From Pseudomonadota bacterium (GTDB taxonomy: Bacteria; Pseudomonadota; Alphaproteobacteria; SP197): DNA of 64,000 nucleotides. Location of the stretch: assembly GCA_039028155.1 (NCBI GenBank), contig JBCCIS010000009.1:1-64000 (forward strand). Direction: 5' to 3'. A program made the position numbers and the translations under genes. Within the stretch, counting starts at the first letter, position 1; each line of letters opens with the position of its first letter. This document shows, one piece after another, positions 17,986-28,100 of the stretch. The notes below the pieces were generated by a model. It ran no database searches. It had not been told where the DNA came from and was given only the letters and a program-made list of their open reading frames with translations.

Positions 17986-18852
17986 CTACGGCCGCACCTC
18001 CGGGAACATCTCGCCGGTGATCGGTTTACCGACGTCGAGTTCGACGTCAAAGCCAGCTTCGATCAGTTGCTTGATGACGGGCTCGCCGTGGGGCGCCAAG
18101 ACCGCGGTTTCATCGACCCAGCGGGTGACCATGCGCCTGGTGTCATAGTCAAGCGTGTTGCCGGGGGCGCCGTGCAGCGCGCGGGCGTGGAACACGATGC
18201 AGTCTCCCGGTTCCATGTCCCAGGCGAGAATATCATAGGCGTCGCGATCGGCCTCGATATCCGGCACCGGGGAAAAGACGTCACCGTCAGCCCGCAAGCC
18301 CATCTTGCCGTGATAGGCGACATAAAACTGTTCGGCCGCAGCGACGTTGTCGTCGGTTTGCTGCTCGAAGAAACTCTTGGGCATCAGAAGCTGATCCCAC
18401 TTGTGTGAACCGCGCACGAACTCAAGGGTTGCCTCCCGCGGTATCGGGTCGAGCGCGACCCACACCGAACAAAACGGTCCCAACACGACGTTATCGTGAT
18501 GCCACGGCGTGCGTTCAGACGTACCCGGGCTCTTGAAGAACCAGGTGTCCTGCAAAAGACGGACCCGATCGGTTTTCAGACATTGCGCGGCGATCGAAGC
18601 GGCGGGCGAGTGAAGCGCGAAATCCTCGAACTCCTCAACATAGCGTCGCGCCCACATGTCGGACAGAAAGTCTCCGCTATCGCCGCTGGACATGCGCTGA
18701 AACAAGGCGCTCGGTTGTTCAATGTTCTTGCGGATCCCCTCAGCCGCCACATCCACCCACTTTTCCGAGAACGCTTTGCGAAGGCAGATTGCGCCGTTGG
18801 CGTCGAGCTCGTCGATGATTGCACTGTCGAGCACGGTGGATTCACGATCCAT
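17986..18852 (-). CDS. PhyH family Fe(II)/2-oxoglutarate-dependent oxygenase
   Basis: 288 residues with the phytanoyl-CoA dioxygenase fold. The iron triad is visible: His118-x-Asp120 in TPWHHDN and His227 in ALHGAPGN, with the 2-oxoglutarate-binding arginine following in DTRRMVTRW. Because the Asp is present, hydroxylation rather than SyrB2-type halogenation is expected. The start at 18852 follows GAGG; a longer frame to 18975 lacks support. It is the only minus-strand gene inside the biosynthetic region, convergent with the glycosyltransferase gene (42 bp apart) and divergent from the type II thioesterase gene (205 bp). It is a plausible tailoring hydroxylase for an amino acid or the acyl chain; substrate unknown. 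Confidence 0.85.
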   Translation of the reverse strand: MDRESTVLDSAIIDELDANGAICLRKAFSEKWVDVAAEGIRKNIEQPSALFQRMSSGDSGDFLSDMWARRYVEEFEDFALHSPAASIAAQCLKTDRVRLLQDTWFFKSPGTSERTPWHHDNVVLGPFCSVWVALDPIPREATLEFVRGSHKWDQLLMPKSFFEQQTDDNVAAAEQFYVAYHGKMGLRADGDVFSPVPDIEADRDAYDILAWDMEPGDCIVFHARALHGAPGNTLDYDTRRMVTRWVDETAVLAPHGEPVIKQLIEAGFDVELDVGKPITGEMFPEVRP

Positions 18853-19057
18853 GTCGAACCTCTGGGTTGAATGTTGGCGTCTCAGTCGCGAAACAGCTCG
18901 ACACAGCCCCTGACTTGAGAACGACCCTACTCTATCATCGACCGAGGGCGCGGCTCTACCGAGGATCGCAAGCATTGAAGTCGATCACGCAGCGCAAGAT
19001 TTTGGCTGCGATTGTGTCACAAGCCCCGACATCGACGCCGGCCAAGGGACGAACACT

Positions 19058-19849
19058 GTGACCGAGAACCACTCCCCACGCCGCGACACATGGTTGCGGG
19101 TTCTGCGATCGCCGACTTCGTCAGCGGCGACAATCGTGTGTTTCCCCCATGCTGGCGGTGGTGTTCTGTCCGCCGCAAAGCTCGCGCGATCACTGCCTGA
19201 CCGTCTTGGTCTGCTGACTGTCACACTGCCCGGCAGGGAGCCTGGCGACACCGCCGCCGCGCCACGCCGTGCCACGGAGGCGGGCAGCCAACTGGCCGGC
19301 GACCTGGTTGAGTGCATCAAGTCCGGCGACGTCTCGGAGCATCTCGTGTTGCTTGGCAACAGCTATGGTTCGCTCCTCGCCTTTGAGACGACACGGTCGC
19401 TTCAATCCACGCCCGAACTGATTTTCGACTCAAAAGCGTTGCGGCTGATCGTCTCTGGATTTCGCTCGCCGTCGTTGCCGCCAAGTGAAGCCCCACTCTT
19501 TCGCCTGCCAACGCAGGACCTTTATACCGAGCTTGCCGAACGGTTCGGTGTTGCGGTGGCTGATCTTGAAGCGGCCGGCCTCTACGGACTTGAGGACGCG
19601 CTGCGCGCGGATCTTGAGGCATGTGACACCTACCGTATGGGCGATGGACCGAAACTCGAAAACCGAATTGACGTCTTGCGCATGACGCAAGACCCGTCGG
19701 TGTCGCTCGCGGAACTTCGCAGCTGGCAAGACGTGACGACCGGTTCGGTTGTCATGACCGAGATTGCGGCCGGTCACTTCCCGTGGGTGTCACAACCCGA
19801 TGCTGTGGCCGCGGCCGTCATTGCGTTAACGGCCGATTTTGAAGCCTAA
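19058..19849 (+). CDS. Type II thioesterase (alpha/beta hydrolase)
   Basis: 263 residues, the usual length of stand-alone thioesterases that accompany NRPS/PKS lines and clear mis-primed carrier domains. It opens with the family signature CFPHAGGG. The nucleophile elbow is GNSYGS (Ser102) instead of the common GHSMG, and a C-terminal AGHFPW provides the catalytic His240. The start is GTG at 19058 with AAGGGACG upstream. It lies in the middle of the cluster, divergent from the PhyH gene. Besides editing, a hydrolase of this kind could shuttle an aminoacyl group to the A-less PCP of the terminal NRPS, as SyrC does in syringomycin, but SyrC-type enzymes use Cys and this one has Ser. Confidence 0.87.
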   Translation: MTENHSPRRDTWLRVLRSPTSSAATIVCFPHAGGGVLSAAKLARSLPDRLGLLTVTLPGREPGDTAAAPRRATEAGSQLAGDLVECIKSGDVSEHLVLLGNSYGSLLAFETTRSLQSTPELIFDSKALRLIVSGFRSPSLPPSEAPLFRLPTQDLYTELAERFGVAVADLEAAGLYGLEDALRADLEACDTYRMGDGPKLENRIDVLRMTQDPSVSLAELRSWQDVTTGSVVMTEIAAGHFPWVSQPDAVAAAVIALTADFEA

Positions 19850-20205
19850 GAGTGGGCCCGCGCGACGCCCCATCGCGCGTTAATCGATTGTGGTTTCTAG
19901 TGCGCGACCTGACCTCTTCTGGCGGCTTTTGCGGCACCCCGACCGATTGCGTGTCATATCGGCATCACAGCAACACAAGTTTAAGAGGAAATGGTCAGAT
20001 CTATTTGATTCTGCTTCATTTTCACTGTGAAAAGACCCATTTTTCTGTTGCACAAATAGGCAATGAACCATAGCCTTGCTTGGGTCGGCGCAATGATGTG
20101 AAAGCCCTTAGGCAACCTGTGTCTTGAAGGTGGTTTCACGGTTGCTTGCAGACCGGATCAAACGACGGCCTCAAGCAGCTCTTGTAGACGAAGACCGGTG
20201 GTGAT
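19850..20205. other. AT-rich intergenic region upstream of the exporter/FAAL/PKS genes
   Basis: 356 bp without a convincing gene. Bases of about 19950-20075 are much richer in A and T than anything nearby and contain a perfect palindrome (listed separately). This is the natural place for the promoter of the downstream block that starts at 20206. No terminator-like hairpin is evident after the thioesterase. Confidence 0.5.
20019..20033. promoter_or_regulatory. 15-bp perfect palindrome, putative operator
   Basis: TTTTCACTGTGAAAA reads the same on both strands around a central T. The single-base centre cannot form a hairpin loop, so a dimeric protein-binding site is more likely than a terminator. 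It lies about 170 bp upstream of the exporter gene in the most AT-rich stretch of the cluster. Confidence 0.4.
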
Positions 20206-22986
20206 TTGAGCCGATTTGCAATAGGTCATTCCAGAAGCCGCACCAAACAGAAGCTGGAGCAGATTTACGCGACAGCGTGTCGCTGGCTGGACGTTGCACC
20301 CGATGATTGTTTCGTTGACGCGGTGCTGGATGACGGACTGACCAGTCCAGATGGCGACCTCGGCAGCGCCCTCATTTCCAAGCTTCTGACGGAACAATTC
20401 TCGATGCCGCCGGCGGCCCGTGGCCTGATCGGCATTGGTCTGCTGCACGCCATCGTGGATCCCGATAAGCAGGCCGGTGAAGGCGATGCCAAGACGTACG
20501 CCAAGATAGACCTGACGGCCGACGAGATATCGGACCTCGACGGACTGGCATCACGCCTCTTGCTGACGGACGTCGACCCGGTCGACGTTCGACGCGCCGC
20601 TGCGTTTGTCGTCTTTCTTTTGTCGACACATGGGCCCAAGGCGCTCGTCGAATTCGGTCGCGCCATGGGGCCCGACGGTTCGGTCAATAAGGCAAGCGAA
20701 GCGGCGACCGGCAAGTCGAGCGCCGTCCTTGAACTCGAATGGAAAGGCACGGCCAGCAACCAGGACCTCAAGATGGGGCCTTGGCATGTTATGGTCTGGA
20801 CCGCCAGGGCCGCGCGACATTTCCCTAAACTGCTGTTCTTCTTCCTCGTCGCGAATGCCATCCAGATCGCCTACACCGTGGTTGTACCCGTCTGGATACA
20901 GCGCTTGTTTGACGACGGCATACAGCAGAGCCACATCGGCGTTATCGAGCTTATGCTCACATTTCTTGTTGTCGGATTTCTTCTGACATCAGCGGCCGGC
21001 GTTGTTCTGGATTACTGCGTCGCTGCGCTGGGTCCGAAGATGCTCGAGCGTATGCGTTTTCGCATGTTTAACAAACTTCAGCGGATGTCCGCGCGATCAC
21101 TGTCGCGGTACGGCAGCGACGAGGTCGTTGCCAACTTCTCGAACGATCTAACAGTGCTTGAGAAAGCGATTATCTGGTCGGTGCCCGGACTGTTTGCCAA
21201 GAGCCTGATACTGGTTGGCTCGGTGGGCGTCGCGTTTCACCTGGACTGGCAGTTGGCCGTGCCGATGTTGGTTGCCATGGGATTGGCGTTCTGGCTGCCC
21301 CGCTTGATTGGCAAGTGGGCGCTGAGGAAAACCCACGAGCGCGGAATCGAGGACACGAAACTTATCCGCGTGGTCAAGGAGAATGCCCTGTTGCAACGGG
21401 TCATTCATGCCTTTGGACTGACATCGACCCTCGTCGATCGATTCAGGGTTCAGCTTGACGGTCTCTACCGCTCGAGCCTGGGCCAATACTTCTCTTCCGG
21501 CCTGGTCGGCAGGGCCACCAACTTCGGCATTAGCAGCAGTCAACTGATCGTCATCGGGTTGGGGGCCGTCCTCTCGGTCGAAGGCGAAGTTTCAGCCGGC
21601 ACGATCGTCGCGTTCATCACACTGCTGCTCAGCATTGGTGGGGCGGCCGGCTTCTTAGGATCCCAGTTGCCGGTCCTGATCCAAGCCGTCGGCAGCCTGC
21701 AACGCATCGAAGTCTTCCTGGCCCAACCCGACGAGATCAAGACGCCAGAAACCGTCGAGTCGATGACGCTGCCCTTGAAGGCCGTGACCTTCGATAACGT
21801 CTCGTTCAGCTATCAAGGCGACAAGGTCAACCTGGACGAGATCTCGATGCAGATCGATACGCCACAGCGCGTCGCGATCGTCGGCCCCTCAGGCTCGGGC
21901 AAGAGCACCTTGCTTAGCCTGATCGAACATCAGTTCGACCCGACCGAAGGGCGTATCTTTTTCAACGGTATCGATCTGAGCATGATTGGCGACGAGCAGC
22001 GCAACGCGCTGGTCAATGTCGTGCCGCAGGAACCACTGCTTTTCCAGGCCTCCGTGCGCGAAAACATCCGCATGGGCAAGCTCGACGCCACCGACGAGGA
22101 AATCGAGGAGGCGGCCAAGAAGGCGGAAATCCACGACTTCATAGCCAGCCTTCCCGATGGCTACGACACGGACTCGGGCGAAGCCGGGCGCAAGTTCTCT
22201 GGCGGTCAGCGTCAGCGTATCGCCATCGCTCGCGCCATTATTAACAACCCTGAGATACTGTTGCTTGATGAAGCAACGTCGGCCCTGGACGAAGCCAGCG
22301 CTGCCGCGATCAACGAGACGTTGGAGCGGGTGACCCGAGGGCGCACGGTGTTTGCGGTCACCCATCATCTGAATGATTGCGAGGCGATGGATCAGGTTCT
22401 CGTGCTGAAAGACGGCAAAATTGTCGAAAGCGGGACCCACAAAGAACTGGTGGCGCGCGAAGGCGCCTATGCTGACTTGTGGAGCGCACACACCATCGCC
22501 AACGCGACCGACGACCTGTCACCCGATGACATCATCAGAATGCTCGGCCGGTTCACGTTGTTTGAAGATGTTCCCGCCGAAACGATGGAGACTGTGTTTA
22601 AGACCATGCGGCTTCAGACGGTTCAGACCGGCACCCGTCTGCTGGAGGAGGGTCAATCCGCCGAGCGTTTTGTTCTGATCGTCAAAGGCACGGTCGAGAG
22701 AACCGTGCGTTTGCCAAGCGGTGAGATACACGAGCTGGAACTGCTCGACGCCGGCGATGCTCTCGGCGAGTACACGATCCTCGATGATGCGCGAAACCCG
22801 GCCACGGCGACGACAAAGACCGACTGCACGTTGCTCTCCATCAACAAGTCGGAGCTTCTGGAGTTGTTGGGCGACGATCAGAGAATGCTGACACATGTCA
22901 AGACGATGCTGAGGGCGCGCGAAGACGAAATCAGGGAGCACATCACGTGGCGGAAACTGTTCGAGCTGGCAGTTCCCGGGGCCTAG
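20206..22986 (+). CDS. ABC transporter, fused permease-ATPase with C-terminal cNMP-binding-like domain
   Basis: 926 residues if the TTG at 20206 is the start; no nearby ATG gives a better N-terminus, so the start is uncertain. Residues 1-190 form a soluble N-terminal region I do not recognise. A six-helix exporter domain follows (for example FFFLVANAIQIAYTVVVPVW and LILVGSVGVAF), then an ATPase domain with Walker A GPSGSGKST at 560, signature FSGGQRQR, Walker B ILLLDEATSALDE and VTHHL. From about 780 to 900 there is a cyclic-nucleotide-binding-like beta-roll (LFEDVPAETMETV, LDAGDALGEYTILDDA). Half-transporters of this kind dimerise and export lipids or peptides. Its 3' end overlaps the FAAL gene by 40 nt, so it is very likely the exporter of the lipopeptide. 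Confidence 0.88.
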   Translation: MSRFAIGHSRSRTKQKLEQIYATACRWLDVAPDDCFVDAVLDDGLTSPDGDLGSALISKLLTEQFSMPPAARGLIGIGLLHAIVDPDKQAGEGDAKTYAKIDLTADEISDLDGLASRLLLTDVDPVDVRRAAAFVVFLLSTHGPKALVEFGRAMGPDGSVNKASEAATGKSSAVLELEWKGTASNQDLKMGPWHVMVWTARAARHFPKLLFFFLVANAIQIAYTVVVPVWIQRLFDDGIQQSHIGVIELMLTFLVVGFLLTSAAGVVLDYCVAALGPKMLERMRFRMFNKLQRMSARSLSRYGSDEVVANFSNDLTVLEKAIIWSVPGLFAKSLILVGSVGVAFHLDWQLAVPMLVAMGLAFWLPRLIGKWALRKTHERGIEDTKLIRVVKENALLQRVIHAFGLTSTLVDRFRVQLDGLYRSSLGQYFSSGLVGRATNFGISSSQLIVIGLGAVLSVEGEVSAGTIVAFITLLLSIGGAAGFLGSQLPVLIQAVGSLQRIEVFLAQPDEIKTPETVESMTLPLKAVTFDNVSFSYQGDKVNLDEISMQIDTPQRVAIVGPSGSGKSTLLSLIEHQFDPTEGRIFFNGIDLSMIGDEQRNALVNVVPQEPLLFQASVRENIRMGKLDATDEEIEEAAKKAEIHDFIASLPDGYDTDSGEAGRKFSGGQRQRIAIARAIINNPEILLLDEATSALDEASAAAINETLERVTRGRTVFAVTHHLNDCEAMDQVLVLKDGKIVESGTHKELVAREGAYADLWSAHTIANATDDLSPDDIIRMLGRFTLFEDVPAETMETVFKTMRLQTVQTGTRLLEEGQSAERFVLIVKGTVERTVRLPSGEIHELELLDAGDALGEYTILDDARNPATATTKTDCTLLSINKSELLELLGDDQRMLTHVKTMLRAREDEIREHITWRKLFELAVPGA

Positions 22987-25109
22987 CCGCCGAGCGGCCA
23001 GACATCGCCGGTGCGACAACGCTGGCCGAGGTCCTTGCGCGACGCGCGTCAGGATCCGATTCAACTTGGTCGATCACGTTTCTCGACAGCACCGGGAACG
23101 AGGCTGCTCGTTGGGGCGTGGGTGAACTGGAGACACGGACCCGCACCATCGCCGCTCGTCTCGAGACAGTCTCCGCACCCGGTGACGCCGTCCTTCTGGT
23201 GTTTCAACCGGGACTGGAGTTCTTCGCCGCCTTCCTAGCATGCCAATGGTCTGGCAGGCTTGCGGTGCCGATCAACCCGCCTCGGCGCAACCGGCTGCTC
23301 GGGCGGCTGGAGTCCGTGGTGCGCGACTGTGGTGCGAAGGTCGGACTGAACGGCCCCGGTCTGATCGACTCGGTCAGCCAGTGGCAGTCGACCAGTCCCG
23401 TCCTCGCCGACATCGACTGGCATGACGTTGACCACATGGACGGGACGCTTGCCGGCGCGCCCCACGATGCCGCACCGGACGACATCGCGTTTATCCAATA
23501 CACCTCCGGTTCAACGTCGCAACCCAAGGGCGTCAAGGTCTCCAACCGCAATCTGATGGACGACATGGCCCGCATGGCCGACGTCTGGTCGATCACGCAC
23601 GACAGTGTCATGGTGACCTGGCTGCCGGCGTTCCATGATCTCGGCCTGATTTTCGGGCTGCTGCAGCCGCTCTATTCCGGTTGCCCAGTGGTGCAGCTCG
23701 CCCCCAACTCGTTCCTGCAGCGCCCTGGCCTGTGGCTCGAGGCGATCACCCGCTACCGCGGCACCCATTCCGCGGCGCCAAGCTTCGCCTATGATCTCTG
23801 CTGCCGCCGCATACCCGACGATCAAAAGGCCGAACTGGATCTCTCAAGCCTTGTCATGACCATGAACGCGGCGGAGCCCATCAACCCCGAGGTGTTCGAA
23901 CGTTTCGCCGAGACCTTCGCGCCCGTCGGCTTCCAGCGCGATGCGTTCGCCCCGGCTTACGGCTTGGCCGAGTCGACGTTGGCCGTCACCGCCAACCCGA
24001 CTGGCGAGCCTCCGATCATGGTTCGCCTCGATACCGCCGCGCTCGAGAACCACACGATCAAGGTGGCCTCTGACGATGATCCCTCAGGCCGGGTGCTGGC
24101 CGGCTGCGGCGCGCCGCTTCCGGACGTGCCCATCGCCATCGTCGACCCCGACACGAAACGCCGTCTGTCGCTGGACGAGGTCGGCGAGATCTGGGTCGGC
24201 GGACCGACGATCGCACAGGGCTACTGGCAGCGCGACGAAGAGACCGCCGCGACATTCGGCGTGACGATCGACGACGAAACCGACGCGACCGGATACCTGC
24301 GCACCGGCGACTTGGGCGCCATGATCGACGGCGAACTCGTCGTCACCGGGCGGATCAAGGACCTGATCATCATCAACGGCACGAACCACTATCCCCAGGA
24401 CATCGAGCGCACGGCGCAGTCATCTCACGCCGCGCTTCGCATCGACAACGGCGCAGCGTTTTCTCTCGAGGACGATAACGGCGCCGAACACGTCGTCTTG
24501 GTGCAGGAGGTCGAGCGCACGCAGCGCAAAGCCGATCCCGCGCCGGTCTTCGAAGCGGTCGCCGAGGCGGTGTGGCGCGAGCTCGAGCTTCCCGTCGCGC
24601 GCATTGTCCTTGTCGACCCTGGCGCCGTCCTGCGCACCTCCAGCGGCAAGATCCAGCGGCTCGCCAACAAACAGGCTTACCTGGATGGCAAGCTGCCCGT
24701 CATCGCGGAGTGGCGCGCTACGTCCGAAGCGACCGATGGCGGATCGGCGCGCGCCAAAGATACCGCCGCGCAATCCGGTGATCATGCCGCTCTGACGTCA
24801 TGGATCGTCACCTGGCTCGCCGAACGCCTTGATGTGCCGGTCGATCAGATCCCCACCGACCGTGGCTTTGCCGAATTGGGCCTGGCTTCCATCGACGCGA
24901 CGGAGTTCGCGTTTGCGCTTAGCGATCATGCCGGACAGGACTTGCCCGAGACGCTCGCTTTTGACCACCCGACCATCGCCCGTGTCGTCGACCACTTGAC
25001 CGGCGCTCAGTCGGACGCGAAAGACACCACACCGTCGCGACAACCGCCAAGCCAACAGGGCTCGGATTTGGAGGAACTGCTGTCCGCGATCGAACAGAAG
25101 AGCCCGTGA
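22947..25109 (+). CDS. Fatty-acyl-AMP ligase with C-terminal acyl carrier protein (FAAL-ACP)
   Basis: 720 residues. The N-terminal adenylating enzyme has FIQYTSGSTSQPKG at 182, AYGLAESTLAVT, YLRTGDLGA and GRIKDLIIINGTNHYPQDIE, the last being characteristic of fatty-acyl-AMP ligases rather than acyl-CoA ligases. The ligase activates a free fatty acid as acyl-AMP and transfers it to a carrier protein. The C-terminal ACP (about 610-690) carries the phosphopantetheine serine Ser648 in LGLASIDA. The start is GTG at 22947 inside the end of the exporter gene, and the stop overlaps the GTG of the next gene (GTGA, 4-nt overlap), indicating translational coupling. This should be the lipid-loading step of the assembly line. 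The chain length is not readable from sequence. Confidence 0.93.
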   Translation: MAETVRAGSSRGLAAERPDIAGATTLAEVLARRASGSDSTWSITFLDSTGNEAARWGVGELETRTRTIAARLETVSAPGDAVLLVFQPGLEFFAAFLACQWSGRLAVPINPPRRNRLLGRLESVVRDCGAKVGLNGPGLIDSVSQWQSTSPVLADIDWHDVDHMDGTLAGAPHDAAPDDIAFIQYTSGSTSQPKGVKVSNRNLMDDMARMADVWSITHDSVMVTWLPAFHDLGLIFGLLQPLYSGCPVVQLAPNSFLQRPGLWLEAITRYRGTHSAAPSFAYDLCCRRIPDDQKAELDLSSLVMTMNAAEPINPEVFERFAETFAPVGFQRDAFAPAYGLAESTLAVTANPTGEPPIMVRLDTAALENHTIKVASDDDPSGRVLAGCGAPLPDVPIAIVDPDTKRRLSLDEVGEIWVGGPTIAQGYWQRDEETAATFGVTIDDETDATGYLRTGDLGAMIDGELVVTGRIKDLIIINGTNHYPQDIERTAQSSHAALRIDNGAAFSLEDDNGAEHVVLVQEVERTQRKADPAPVFEAVAEAVWRELELPVARIVLVDPGAVLRTSSGKIQRLANKQAYLDGKLPVIAEWRATSEATDGGSARAKDTAAQSGDHAALTSWIVTWLAERLDVPVDQIPTDRGFAELGLASIDATEFAFALSDHAGQDLPETLAFDHPTIARVVDHLTGAQSDAKDTTPSRQPPSQQGSDLEELLSAIEQKSP

Positions 25110-28100
25110 CCAGCAAACCGGCAGCCAAGGACATACTGCGCGAACGCCTCGCGCGGCTCGAGGCCGACCAGATCGCCGACCTCGTCCTCGATTTGCAGTC
25201 GCGCATCGACGGGTTGCGGGCCGAGCTGTCAGCCGGCCACGAACCGATCGCGATCGTCGGTCAGGCTTGCCGCCTGCCCCATGCGGACGGTATCGACGAT
25301 TTCAGACGGCTGCTGTTCGCAGGCGAAAATGCCGTGGGGCAGCCGCCCAGCGAACGTCCGGAGTCCGACAGCCTGGCGCCGGCGGGTTACATCGCCGACA
25401 TCGACCGCTTCGATGCCGGCTTCTTCGGCTTCCGCGCCAACGAAGCCGCCGCCATGGATCCGCAGCAGCGTATGCTGATGGAGCTGACCTGGCATGGTTT
25501 GGAGGACGCCGGTTATGCCGACCGCAACCGACGGCCGGCCAATACCGGTATCTTCATCGGCATCAGCACCAGCGACTACGAAGAGCGCTTTCGCGGGGAC
25601 GACCACCGGGGGTTCACACCGGCGGCCATTACCGGCAACGCGCGCAGCATCGCCGCGGGACGTCTCGCCCATTGGCTGAACACGACAGGCCCGGCCGTGG
25701 CTCTGGACACCGCCTGTTCGTCTTCCTTGGTCGCGGTGCACATCGCCTGCCTGTCACTACGTACGGGCGCCTGCGACATGGCCATCGCGGCCGGCGTCAA
25801 CGCCTTGCTCGAGGGCGACCTTAGCGACGGGTTCGAGGCCGCCGGCATGCTGAGCGTCGATCACGCCTGCAAGACCTTCGATGCCGGCGCCAACGGTTAT
25901 GTCCGCGGCGAGGGCGGCGGTGTTGTCGTTCTGAAACGCCTGTCCGATGCCGTACGCGACGGCGACCAAATCCGGGCGGTCATTCGGGGCGGCGCGATCA
26001 ACCACGACGGGCGCGCCAGCGCGTTGACCGCGCCCAACGGCTCGGCCCAGGTCGCGGTCGTGCGCGCGGCCCTTGAGAACGCCGGTCTGGCGCCGGCCGA
26101 CGTGCAGGTCGTGGAATGCCACGGCACCGCCACCGCGCTGGGCGACCCGATCGAGGTCCAGGCCCTGGGCGAGGCCTATGGCCCGACCAGGGAGAACGAT
26201 CTGCTGATCGGCGCGGTGAAGACGAACATTGGGCACCTTGAAGCCGCGGCGGGAATCGCCGGTCTGATCAAGTTGGCGATCGCGCTGGAGGCCGGGCACC
26301 TGCCGGCGACGATCCATCAGACCAGCCCCAACCCGCGTATCGACTGGGATGCCCTTCCCGTTCGTGTCGTCGACGAGCCCATGGACTGGCCGACTTGCGA
26401 CGTGCGACGGGCCGGCGTCAGCAGTTTCGGGTTCAGCGGCACCAACGCGCACATCGTTCTGGAGGCGGCACCCGACGTTGAAACGCCGCCGCTTGCCGGC
26501 CAGCCTCTGACGCTGTTGCCGTTGAGCGCCCCCGATCAAGGCGGCATTTCGCGCCTTGCCGCCAGCCTGGCGAACACGATGGAAGCAAACCCGGACGTGC
26601 GTCCGGGCGAGATCGCGGCTTACCTGGCGACCGGGCAAGAGATGTTCGCCGAGCGTGCAGGCGTGGGCGGCGCCGATCGCGATGCACTGATCGGCGGCCT
26701 GAGGGAGATCGCCGACGGTGGCGGATCGGTCGCCGGCGCGAGGGGCACCGCCGGAACAGGGTCGCCAACGATAGCCTTTCTGTTCACCGGCCAGGGCAGT
26801 CAATGGTCGGGCATGGGTCGCGATCTCTACGACAACGACGCCGAGTTCAAAGCCATCGTCGATGAGTGCGCTGGTGTGCTTGAACCGCACCTGCCCCACC
26901 CCCTCGTCGAGCTGATGTTCGACGAGACGCACGAAGACCTTCTGCTCGATACCGCTATCGCCCAGCCGACATTGTTTGTGCTGGAGTATGGGCTCGCCAA
27001 GCGGCTAGAAGCCTGGGGCATCACCCCCGACATCATGATCGGTCACAGTCTGGGCGAACTGGTTGCCGCGTGCCTGGCCGGCGTTATCGAACGCGACGAT
27101 GCGCTAAGGTTGACCGCGGAGCGCGGCCGTCTGATGGGCTCGCTGCCCGCCAGCGGCGCCATGGCCGCCGTGTTCGCCCCGGTAGCAATCGTCGAACCGT
27201 TACTGGCCGAGCACCAAGGACAGGTCGATATCGCGGCCATCAACGGACCGGAAGACATCGTGATTTCGGGCGATGCCGACGCGGTCGACGCGATTTGTAA
27301 TGCGCTCGAGGCCCGGGATGTCGGCTCTCAGCGGCTGCGTGTCAGCCACGCTTTCCACTCGGCCCTGATGGAGCCGGTGCTCGACTCGTTCCGGGAGACC
27401 GTCGCCGGCGTGTCGTTGTCAAAGCCACGCCTGCCCGTGGTGTCGAACGTTACCGCGACGACGGATGCACCCTTCACGGACCCCGCCTATTGGGCGCGGC
27501 ACATCCGCGAGCCCGTCCGGTTCGCCGATGGCGTGACTGCGATGGTCGATCATGGCGCGACGGTCTTGGTCGAAATCGGTGCGACAAGCGCGCTGATTGG
27601 CATGGCCCAGCGTTCGCTGGCCGACAGCGACACCGCGATTTCGTTCGTCCCAACCCTTCGCCGCAACAAGCCTGCATCCCAAGGACTTGGTGGGGCACTC
27701 GCCCGCCTCTTCGTCGCCGGCGCGCCGGTCGACTGGCCGGCGCTTATCGGTGAAGCACGGCGCGCGACCTTGCCGGGTTATCCGTTCGCGGACGAGCGGC
27801 ACTGGACGCCGCGCCCGGTCCGCCATGCTGTCGCAACGGAACAACCGGCCGCAGCCGCGTCATCCGGACGGGCGTCAGAAGCACCTTCGGCCGTCAGCCT
27901 ACCTGCGTCTCCTGAAGAGCTTCAGGAAGACGTACGCGTGCTTCTTGCGCGCTCAATGCAGCTCGAGCCAGCAGCGCTTGACGCCGATATCGGGCTGTTT
28001 GAGCTCGGCGTCGATTCCCTTGCGCTGACCGAGGCCATCGCGGCGGTCGAACGGCGTTGGCGTATCACGCTCGCGCGGCAGGCGGTGTTCGCGGAGTACA

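Noticed and set aside
17986-18852. PhyH oxygenase as a SyrB2-type halogenase
   Set aside because: The Asp of the iron triad is present (His118-x-Asp120); halogenases of this family have Ala or Gly there.
22947-25109. FAAL protein as an amino-acid A domain that could load the A-less PCP
   Set aside because: Motifs (AYGLAESTLAVT, IIINGTNHYPQDIE) are those of fatty-acyl-AMP ligases, and it carries its own ACP.
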